DNA from: Tubiluchus corallicola
Taxonomy: Eukaryota; Priapulida; Priapulimorpha; Priapulimorphida; Tubiluchidae
NCBI GenBank assembly: GCA_030141605.1
Contig: JAQGDQ010000251.1
Span: 124,001-188,000, forward strand
Reading direction: 5' to 3'
DNA: 64,000 bases
In this document: one piece after another, positions 53,909-64,000 of the stretch
Numbering within the stretch: position 1 is the stretch's first letter
Layout: the number at the start of each line of letters is the position of its first letter
Notes under the pieces: model-generated
Told to the model about the DNA's origin: nothing
Databases searched by the model: none
The model's input: only the letters and a program-made list of their open reading frames with translations
Translations under genes and position numbers: made by a program

Positions 53909-56900
53909 CTAACTGGTTTTCAATCGTTTTGCCTCATGAATCGACGCGTCTCCTGCTCCAGTTTTCGGAGTTGGCATGCTCTAAAAAATAAATGATTTTG
54001 TAATTAGAATTCAAAAATACTGATATGTAATTACCTGCCAGGTCAAAGACTACCGAAACGTGCTTTGGCTACATCAGCAAAATGTTTAGTAGGTACAGAA
54101 AACAAAGTGCTAAACGGAGAAGAAAATGAATAATGCTGCTAATACAGAAAAGTACAGCAAAATAAAAAATGCAGTTTATAATGACTTATAATTTTCATAA
54201 AAATGTTGCATGGATGTAACAAAGTGTAAAAATGTGAATAAGAAATTCAATGCAAAAAGTGCAGATGTGAGCACAAGAAACCCCACATAGTTACCAATAA
54301 TTGATCCATATCTATTGTATCTGTCCAAAGCTGCGTGCAATAAAATTCTAACTGTCAACAGGAATTTGGGGGTAAAACGCCAATATTTTGCTAGGATTAT
54401 TCAGATGCATCACGATGCATAATTAAAAATTATCAGATAAAACTAAGCATGACTGAGTTCAATAAAAAAGAGAAATTTAAGTCAACTCAGCCATCGAACA
54501 CAACTCAAAAGTAGCAAAAAATATTTTAATGATAAGTAAAGTAACACTGAACAACAAACTTCATAAATACTTAGTTGTTGTGCTATGCACAACCTGTTTG
54601 CAACAACAATGACAATAAAAATCATTAGCCTGTCTGTATAACTAAGTCTGTTTAGTAAAATGCTAAACACAGCTTATATTGTATTTTTACTTTTCAGTTA
54701 AATGCTGTAACCAATATGTTCCTACATTACATTTTACAAAATGACATAACAGTTTACCTGTTTAGATGCAGCAGATGAGCTAGCAGCACAAACAGGGGAG
54801 CTAGCGGAACTTGAAGGTGCTGACGTTAAATTGGTGATAGTTTTCCCCATCAACTTATTCAATTTGTTTGTTCCCAATCCAACAAACTACAGATGATGAA
54901 TTAAGAAAATCATTTTACAAACACATGTATCTTCAATAATGTATCGTACATATCATTATTATTAACAAGGAAATAAGTTCCAAAGCTTCCAGAATGCTGA
55001 ATCATGCAGTTTCTCGAACTTTCTGATCGTACTGCGTACCTACCATATAAAATACACTGAAAGAACTGAATAACCTTTCAATCAGGTGTAGAGGAATGTG
55101 TAGGCTATAGTACTACAGGAAGTTATGTCATGTAAAATATACAGAAACTATAAAAACATAACAATACTGCAATTAATCTTACTTCGCCCATTACAGCAAT
55201 TGGAGTCTCATTAGCGGCCTCAGCCACTCTGTGCTCAACAAGATAGAACATGTACTCATCGTAAAGCAAACGTATCAGATGAAATGAACCAAAACTAGCA
55301 GCCGATCGCAATGTCAAATCCCGAATGACCATTGAACTGAAACGCAAATAACATCAGATATAAACCTCAAACCCAAGAAGAAAGTTTTTATTACAATAGT
55401 AACCAAGAGGAATTGTTCAATGTTAAATGAGCGCCAAGGTTTAATCACAGCATATTAGCATCTCATGTGGCACGACACATGTATTGCTTGTTACTGTAAA
55501 AAACTAACTGCAGATTTGGTTTTGAGCAGGACCGGTTCTACCACTACGCAAGATAGACAGTTGTCTAGCATGCTAAATTTTAGGGGGAGCCAAATTTTGG
55601 TATTTCTTTAACATTTAGTTAGTAAGTATGTGTGTAATTTCCTTAAGTGCACAACACTAACTAAGTGAAAGGAATAAGTTGCAGTGTTTTCTAGTCAAAA
55701 ATTTTATTCATCGTAGCAAAACTTTTCCTACTTTTACTTGGTTTCCTAAAATTACATCATTTCAAGCAGACATTACTAACGCTTACCGAGCGTTTGCCTG
55801 CAGTTTCTACGTAATTACTTCTAGAATGATACTTCTGTTAATAAACAGATTCTTACAGTAACATTTTATTTAACTACTGCAGATAAACGTAGAAGAATCG
55901 AAATCTTCAGAACGTGATACAGGAAAAGTAAAAAGCTGGCGAGTCATATAGGGTACAATGGCGTCGAACAATCAAATTTCAAATTCGAGCAGTAATAAAG
56001 TCACTTTCAAATTTAATCAGCACAAGCTGTAAAATACACTGTAATACATACACAAGCCTAACACACAGTATATTACACTTTTTTATAAATTAGACAAGAA
56101 AAATTTAATATTGGGAGCGTGGTGGGGACGACCGTGGGGAAAGGGGTTGACCGTTGAGGAGGGGGCGCTAAAAGTACTTTTTCTAGGGCATCAAACTACC
56201 CAGTGCCGACTCTGATTTTGAAAAATTTGTGCGATGAAAAAGTGCAAATCAGAAATCTTACGTTAAACAGCTGCTGCTGTAAATTGTGACAAGATGCAAT
56301 GAAAGAACTAACACCACAAACTATATCATTGGAAGGCAATACCTATAAAATGACCATTTCAACAGAAACTGACGTGCAGCTTTAGCAAAACTAGATGTTC
56401 GCTCATGAGGCTTTAAAACTTGAGTTACAACTGCCTCCAGCCATTCAGCCCACTGTTCAAGTGAATTCTGTTGCTGTAATGTCATCTTAAAATCACGCTC
56501 CAGTTTTGTAACAGTTTGTTCATCACACTGGCAAACCCAAGATGCCTGTTCCTAAATAATCACCGCAAATATATTACTGCAAATAATGCAAATGGATTAT
56601 ATATTACCATACCAATATCACTTTCTCCTTTTTTTGGAAAATCCCTAAAAATCGTTTGACTGACATAGCCTCAATGTGGTGAAGTAAAGCATTATGTCTG
56701 TACCTTTATTGTAATCTAGCACACTGGCACCTTAGATGCTAACATTTCTTATAAGCATGTTTTGTTATAAAATATCATTATATAGAATCAGTTTCAGGTT
56801 CAATTAATCGATCACAAAAAGAGGGTGCTTTACTTGTGTACTTTAGTGACCAAAGCACACTCTTAGTTAGACTAAATCAGAAGTATATATAATACTATTA

Positions 56901-59900
56901 ATTTGTCATAGAATACAGGTACATTTTTGTGTACTTGCTTTTTAACTAACCCAGTTCACACGAAGCTGTCATGAATAAAATTTATTTCGATAAGATTTCT
57001 GTAAAGTTCTCTTGGCAGGTCTAACTTTTAAAATGTTTCACAATTAACATTTAAAAATGACATGCCTGCTCAAAAATATAAAATACTCTTACATAGTAAG
57101 AGCTGACTTTTATAACAGAGGAGGCTTAACTTAAAAATTGTGACGAAAAAATCCAATCCTTACCTGGACATTGTTAAAGTCAACCCGATTAAGGTCTGTC
57201 AGCATCTGTGTAATCTGAGACGAATTTTGCAGCACTGCTCTGGCGGCTTGGGCAAGGTGATTAAGTGACGTGTACCTCCTAAGAGTTTGTGCGAAAGCAT
57301 TCACGGCAGACAGCTGAACAAAAAAACAGAATGCTGCAATAGATCACAAGTGGTTAGTGACCAAATTTTGACCAACCACAAACCACTGACCAAAGTAAAA
57401 TAACCATAACTAGCTAAATAGACAAGTAAATAAGTAGACAACGTTCTATAGATACAAGGAACTAGACTAATGAACGTGTGTGCATCTAGCTAGTTATACC
57501 TACACTAAAATAGCTGAAAGATAAGTGAGTCACTCGAGTTTTATAGACACAGACTTTGTTTATGCAGATTAATAATCTTTATTCTACTAAGATGGCTGCA
57601 TAGAACTATCTTACTTTAACTTTGATCATGTCTTCAGGTACACCTTGCATTGCTGCTGATAGCCATCCATCCAAACTTTTAGCAAAATTACGAATAGCTT
57701 GTGTTAAAGTACCTGAAAATAAAAAAATTCACATAAAATCAATTTGTCAGAAAATGTCTGTCAAATTTTATTTTCTTCTGCCTAGTAAAAAAAACAGCAG
57801 GTACTTAAATTTACTTAAAGGGAAAAGAAAATATACTTGTCATAATTATAAATTTAAGTACAAATTAGTGGTCAGAAAGATTGTGTGATTGAATGATTAT
57901 AATTAAATTTGGGCTTATATTTCTGGTTATATATTTTCAGTTGCCAATGCAAATGGATTATATATTACCATACCAATATCACTTTCTCCTTTTTTTGGAA
58001 AATCTCTAAAAATCGTTTGACTGACATAGCCTCACTGTGGTGAAGTCAAGCAATATGTCTGTACCTTTACTAGTAATCTAGCACACTGGCACCTTAGATG
58101 CTAACATTTCTTATAAACATGTTTTGTTATAAAATATCATGATATTGAATCAGTTTCAGGTTCAATTCATCGATCACAAAAAGAGGGTGCTTTACTTGTG
58201 TGCTTTAGTGACCAAAGCACACTCTTACTATTATATTATACTTCCTATAATACTATTAATTTGTCATAGAATACAAGTACATTTTTGTGTACTTGCTTTT
58301 TAACTAACCAAATTTATTTAAAATGTGTTCTTAGATTTGCTCACTAGTCTTTGCGTATATATACAATTTATTGTACTTGAATAAGGATAAAATGATAACA
58401 ATAATAATAAATTGAACATTGCAATGTTAGGAAATACATAAAACGAAACAGTAGAAATCTATAATTCCAAATACAGTGCACTATTACGGGATTTAATGGC
58501 TTACTTGGAATTGGCCGAAGAACATCAGGAATGAGCACTTCGACAAGTGCTTGATATATTTGATAATCACATCCACGCACATACTTCTGTATCACATCCA
58601 TTCTGCAGAGGAGATACAGCTTGTCCTTTGGTAACTGCATCTCAAAATCCTTGTCTCTGTAAATGACAATGTGTGTTACTTTATAAATGATTCTTTATCA
58701 CAGAAGGATAACTATGCAATAATCTTATACATTAACAAGTAAAAGCAAAAAAAAAACGAAAGTAATTTTACTTCAAGGTCTAAAAGCCCAATGAAAATAA
58801 ACAAAACAACAAAATGAAATTTCAGAGAATAGTAGCTTTACGGTTAACTATGCACAAACAAAACTAATTATTGTAATCAAATGGAAAGCAGCAGTTAATA
58901 GTATGCTGAAGTGACACTAATGCATTATAATGCATACTATACTTGGCGGTTTTTTAATATAAACATGAAACTATAATATTAAACGATTAAATTTAGTACG
59001 ATAATTAACATTATAACATCATAAAACAGAAAAGCCACTACCTCTATTTTTTATAAAAGCAACACGCTGTTACTTACAGTTCTGGGCCAGTTCTCCAAAA
59101 TCCTTGCCACAGGGATTCCACCATAGAAAATTGCAGATTTAACACAACGTCTAGTATTGACTGAAGTAAATGAAACAAATGCAGCAATTAACGAAATGCA
59201 GTAGACAAAGGAGAAGCACTATCTTGCTGATAGTTTTATATGACTAAATGACTAAATTTATAATTAAAAAAAGAAAATTTAAATAACGCCACGTTATTTT
59301 ACCTCACAATGTTCCTTAAATAGACACTGGAAAGATTTGACATCGTCATCTGACAAGCCATCAGGAAGCAATGTACCGCCGAACTCAATCACATCAAAAT
59401 TTGGGAACTCACTTTTAGCTTCGCCCAGGTATTGTTTGTGTTGATCATGCTGTATACGAAAACTCTATGTAAATGCTTATATACAAATGTTAATAAACAC
59501 AAATGCATGATATTTCTCAAAGTGAAATTCAGTCCTGCTGGAGTGAGTTTATCACTACCTATGCTTGTGAATAATACTTCTAAGAAGTCTTCCCAAAATC
59601 AAAATGTTTTAAATTGTACGACTGCATGATCCAAAACGTGTACATTTAATTGCATGGCAATTTATAGTACAATGCAAATCACAGCAAATCTACAAATTTA
59701 TTTCAGAATTCTTAGAATTTATAGTAACGTAATTGACCAAATGCATCAATACACATGCAAGTTAAATACAGAATATACAAATGTGGTAATGATAAAACAA
59801 GATAGTAATTCATACAAAATACTGCATGTTAACTTTAAATTTCACACATAATTATAATTCATAATTCATATGTGATTCATAATTATACAAACGAAAACAT

Positions 59901-62900
59901 TGTGTCACAATATTGTGGTACTTTGTGTCACACATAGACTTATACCAATCTGTGAACAGACAGTAACACTAATGCACACGCAGTAAAGTGTTGTGCACTA
60001 ACAATTAATTTGCAAATAATCTTACAATATGAATCTTACGCTATACAGAATCAAAAAGAAAATGTGTGCTAGCTCTAGAGTAAAAATTAATTATGCACTA
60101 TGCAAGCTTGCATAGTAAGCACAGATTAACTAGTTAAAAACTTAAACTACTTATATGACATTATTCTACCTTAAAATACAGTGCAGTAATATAAATGTGC
60201 ATATCAAAGATGTGTGCAAAGTGCATAAAGTATCACATGCAGAAAAATAACAGTTCTGAAGCAGTATCTTCATTTAATGAACATGAAAACAATCATGGAT
60301 TTCATTTCATCTAGTTCAATGATAAAGGACAAATTTCTTGTTTTGTTCCTTGTTAAAGTTGTCCTATGCAGTATGACAATGTTATGAATGTTAAGTTATT
60401 AAGGTTTTCCTTCTCATCGATTTATTACCCTTTAGAAAACACAGTCCAAATGAAGCCAATCACAGCTTTAAAAATGCCTTCATTCATGAAGCACTACATT
60501 GTAAATTTACTAGCCCAATTTTGGATATAAACAATGTGCCCAAAAAATCGCCACATGACTATAGCTAGCCAAAACTGTTTCTCCGCATAATTCCCCAGAT
60601 TTTGCAAATTTAGTACTAAGTCTTAAGTACAGTTTTAAAGTTGTGTACAAATTAAATACCTAGTAAGAACAAAGCCCCCGATACTCAACTACCTTGCAAG
60701 TGTTATCTCAAACCTAACTCAAAACTTCTAGGTTGGAAACTAGGCTTACTACATGATGCATGATTTTGCTCTTCCGCTGGCTATTTGTAATTTATTCAAA
60801 CTGATAAATGAAACAGCAAAAAGTTGTCAAGTGTACACGTGTTGTCAAATGTGTTGTCTGGCACAATTAACCTTTGATCTTTTAACGATCAGGATCAATC
60901 GTGGAACTGTGAAAAGGCTTATTACGTAAACAGATAATGTAGATGATGATGGTGACGATGAACTTGAGTACCCGCCCGGTCTTTTAGTACTTGGATGTTC
61001 TTACTATCGCAAAAATTTCATGTCGAAATATTCTGACTCAGATAGTTCATTTTTTGCCTTGTGTGTTTGATTATTAACACAGAGCAATCAACACAGAGTT
61101 GAGGTGTTCATCACAATTCGCAAAAATGCATGCACAGTGCAGTTTTAACACAGCCTTAATAAGCATGGTTAGAGCGAGTAGGAAGCTCACTCCACATTTC
61201 AGAGAATAAACCAGCCTGTAGAAACTTGGTCAGTCTTATTATTATACTGTGACTCGCAACTATAGTCCAACATTGAATAGTAAGCTTGTGTACGAGCAGC
61301 AAAAACTTAGATTAGTCCCAAAAGTACTTGCACTGAATCAACTAGGCTGTCAACTCTGCTTACAACAATTTTACTGAAAAATAACTCAACTGTGCCCACA
61401 CGTGCTTCACTACACCGCACTGCACAGCTTTAATAAATAGATACTTGCATCAGCATCATTGTTAGTAATGCATTCTTGAATAACCTATTGAAAAGATTTC
61501 TGTCATTCAAATGTTGACTGAGAATATAACTTAGAAAAAACATTATTATAAAAACAAGCACAACACATATATTCCTACATACACATAAAAAATGTCTTTC
61601 AAATGTTGCCAAGTGCCAAGAACAAATGCAGTTGATAGTGGACTAGCAGTAGATGAAGCCAATGCAATCAATCTAAGCTTAACAATGCAACAAAATTTTG
61701 AAACTGTTTTGCTTCTCTACAGAACACGGTAGAAAATAATTGAATTTACCTGTGTTAAAGGTGTGTTAATAGGCTGATTTTGATATGAATGATTACTGCC
61801 TTGCGAAGACTGGTCACTTGCTTCTCCTTTAACAGACTTGAACCTAATGAAAAGAAACTAATGGTAACTAATCTGCATCAGCATTACATGCCTTATGCAA
61901 TATAGTTGGAATATTTTTAAACTATTTGTAAATATAGTGAAACATTTTTAAGTACTATAATGAATTAAAAAGCAGATTTTTATGTCACCTCGCATTAATA
62001 CAGGAAGATTAAAACTAAATGTTTTGTAAGCAAAATAAAAGTGTATAAAGCAAAAACAATTAAGAGTTCTGATTAGTGCAATATTTTCAAATTCTAAACA
62101 GTTTTACTGTGACCACTCATCTATGACATAATAACGTGAACTGATTTCTTTGAGCAACTTTCACCACATGGAGAAAGACAGTTCAGTTTAGCACTGCTTC
62201 CTTACCACCTGGCACTAAATTCATTTATGTAAAAACACAACAGTTGAGAGAGAGACTCATTCAAATTAAACCTAACAGACAATAAATACGGGGTGACTTT
62301 TTAAAAACAATATGCAAACAATTACTTGAAACCTGTAAATTGTAAACATGATAGTGTACTAAATTAAGAAATACCTTTTGCCTTGGTTAACAGGTTGTTG
62401 ACGCATTGCCATATATCCCAAATCATCCGCATATGCATTAAGCGGTGACCCCGCTTTAATACGTATGCCATAGTAATGATATTTTGAGTTGCCTCTGAAA
62501 AAAGAAAAGGAAAGTAATGCAAGGAGTTGCACGAGGATTGACTGACAGGAGTGCCAAACAAAAACCTGTTACCAAGGATATCACAACAAATGTGTTGCAC
62601 TTTACTGTACAACACTAAAATCCCGAGAAAAAGCTTCTTCCTTCTAAATGTAGAGACTGCAAACCATCGCTGAACGTGCTGACAATGCTGTCAATGCAAA
62701 AACTGGCTTTGCTGCAAACTTCACTTGCCAATAGAGAAAAACGTCTTCAGTAACAATTAATGAGCACTTGTTAAGCTCACTTTGTGAGATTCATGGAAAT
62801 AAAAGAAGTTTTTACAAGCAATTGGCATTAATGTACCTTGTGCCAAGCCGCCTAGTTCTCAGTCCCAGAAAAACTGAACGGATCAATTTTCCAAATGATG

Positions 62901-64000
62901 CAGCATTCACCGGATCCAGTTTGTGCTGAGCACAATGACGTAAATAATGGTTGTATAACGTGCTGCGTGGTAGACTCACACCCTCAGCTGTCTCATAATT
63001 GTCCAACAGCCATTGGATCTGTTGAGAAGATAACTCCGGCTATGAAATAAAAGATAAACAGCTCCATCTTTGGATGAGTCAGTAAGTTCAACACTGAATT
63101 CACGTCACAAGTAGCTACAACTACGACACTAGATCGTGCGCACTTGCAACGCAAGATGGAACTAATTATCTTGCACATACATATTTAGCATAACAACTAC
63201 AAGTACAAGATGCATATAAAACAAAAATTAATATCAACATTTTAATTACAGGTAGTCGTCGACTTACGACCTATGTGACTTACGACTGTTCGACTTTACA
63301 ATACAACCGAAACTTATTTAATTAATTATACAAAACTAACTATAACTCACATTTTCTTCTATTTCTTTAAACAAATTATTTTTAAATCGCTATTTGTTTC
63401 AATAAATTCATCGTAGGCGCAACCACACTTCATGCAAGTACATACACATCTTGCATGTACCACTTTAATATACAGGTCCTATTTGCGCCCAATTAATCTT
63501 TCGACCAATCTGTTGGAACGCACTTCGGTTGTAAGATGACGACTACCTGTACAGATAAAATAATAATCTTCCTTACATTAGTGTCACACGCATAGTGTAG
63601 CTTGGAAAGCATTTTAGTGTTATTTATCAATAGTGTGAGCTTAGATTATTTAAGAAACAACCAAATACATGAAATATTCTTAAACACTGAAATAAAATGG
63701 CAGATTTAAATATGACGCCTAAAGTAAAATCAACAGAAAATTTCCACTTGCCGACGAAAATTTTGGATTTTTATACTGATGCCAAAACATGCGTAAAACA
63801 TCAACGCTAACATCAGCATTTCATGCAGCAACATCTCATGCAAACATCTCTTACCGTAGCAGGAGACGCCCTAGTTGTGTGTGTCAGTGGATGACCCTGG
63901 TTGTCCATAAAACCTCCTTGAACTAGATATGTCCCACCACCTTGATATGTGACTACCTGTGAATTCTGGACAGGTGTTGACTGAGTCACAGGTAATGTAA
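53909..64000 (-). CDS. RFX: RFX1/2/3-type transcription factor, C-terminal part
   Basis: Thirteen exons join in frame: 64000-63855 (cut by the window), 63039-62837, 62494-62375, 61843-61750, 59449-59303, 59160-59078, 58656-58505, 57712-57615, 57313-57164, 56551-56343, 55336-55183, 54886-54758, 53980-53909 (TAG at 53909-53911). That is 584 residues. RFX proteins bind X-box DNA as dimers and switch on ciliary genes. The first exon carries the Gln/Gly-rich activation region ([17 protein letters not shown]). The next two carry the winged-helix domain, from [20 protein letters not shown] to [19 protein letters not shown], complete and near identical to the RFX1-3 consensus. Then come the B, C and dimerisation regions ([64 protein letters not shown]). 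The Ser-rich tail ends EAKRLKTS. The start codon is outside the window, so the exact paralogue cannot be set. Confidence 0.96.
55527..56215. mobile_element. Probable dispersed element in an RFX intron
   Basis: The left end has 'ggaccggttctaccactac' and the right end 'gggggcgctaaaagtacttt' then 'ctacccagtgccgactctg', a style of degenerate GC-rich ends around an AT-rich core common in hAT-type non-autonomous repeats. A similar right-end motif ('gtagggcgccagaagtattt') occurs near 22090. Ends are not firmly defined. Confidence 0.4.
56585..56951. repeat. 367-bp dispersed repeat, copy 1 (pair at 57946)
   Basis: From AATGCAAATGGATTATATAT to CTTGCTTTTTAACTAACC the sequence is nearly identical to 57946-58309 in the same orientation. 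It lies in an RFX intron, 33 bp from the exon ending at 56551. Confidence 0.9.
57946..58309. repeat. 364-bp dispersed repeat, copy 2 (pair at 56585)
   Basis: This is a direct copy of 56585-56951 with scattered substitutions and small indels (for example CCCTAAAAATCG versus TCTCTAAAAATCG). It lies in the RFX intron between exons 57712 and 58505. Two RFX exons lie between the copies. Confidence 0.9.
62375..63039 (-). other. RFX: RFX winged-helix DNA-binding domain (two exons)
   Basis: Exons 63039-62837 and 62494-62375 are joined at a phase-2 border inside the Arg of ...LGTR|GNSK.... They encode the domain from helix 1 (QWLLDNYE) through the recognition helix and wing ([19 protein letters not shown]), the part that contacts X-box DNA. 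No key residue appears changed. Confidence 0.95.
63249..63549. mobile_element. 301-bp MITE with CAGGTAGTCG ends and TA duplications
   Basis: Left end: CAGGTAGTCGTCGACTTACG then ACC. Right end reverse-complemented: CAGGTAGTCGTCATCTTACA then ACC. TA flanks lie at 63247-63248 and 63550-63551. It is a Tc1-mariner/pogo-like non-autonomous element, distinct from the CAGTAAG family, in the RFX intron just before the DNA-binding-domain exons. Confidence 0.85.

Overview
This is an AT-rich stretch (roughly two thirds A+T by eye) of nuclear DNA from an intron-rich invertebrate animal. Spliceosomal introns with GT..AG borders and pyrimidine-rich AT acceptors, poly(A) signals, tRNA-derived SINEs, LINE relics and many short inverted-repeat transposons all point to a metazoan. 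RFX and LRRC9 orthologues point to an animal with motile cilia. I cannot name the species or phylum.

Four protein-coding genes were assembled exon by exon, and every splice phase closes. (1) 281-7303, plus strand: ten C-terminal coding exons of a Ser/Thr/Pro- and Arg/Lys-rich protein ending in a helical domain; I do not recognise the family. (2) 11454-13220, plus strand: KIF-binding protein (KIFBP), with its whole coding sequence in one exon. (3) 47169 down to about 15844, minus strand: LRRC9, 29 coding exons and about 1439 residues, including a 27-nt microexon. Its last exon is the only uncertain one. (4) 64000 down to 53909, minus strand: the C-terminal thirteen coding exons of an RFX1/2/3-type transcription factor, with a complete winged-helix DNA-binding domain. 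The N-terminus lies beyond the window.

Layout: gene 1 and KIFBP run left to right. KIFBP converges on LRRC9 across 13.2-15.8 kb, where poly(A) signals for both strands lie about 40 bp apart. LRRC9 lies in tandem downstream of RFX. RFX1-3 proteins control ciliary genes and LRRC9 is a conserved protein with a phylogenetic and expression link to cilia, so the right half brings a ciliary regulator next to a likely ciliary target. KIFBP controls kinesin motors and is a looser fit to that theme.

The intergenic regions and the large LRRC9 and RFX introns are full of repeats. There is a pogo-like non-autonomous family (CAGTAAG... ends, TA target sites; two full and two partial copies), a separate CAGGTAGTCG element, a 666-668-bp terminal-inverted-repeat element present twice, a pair of 0.38-kb elements, a hAT-like MITE and several foldback elements. 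There are also two SINE families, two LINE reverse-transcriptase relics, a 59-bp minisatellite, a degenerate 140-bp tandem array and a telomere-like CCCTAA-type tract. I found no CRISPR array, operon, rRNA or intact tRNA gene.
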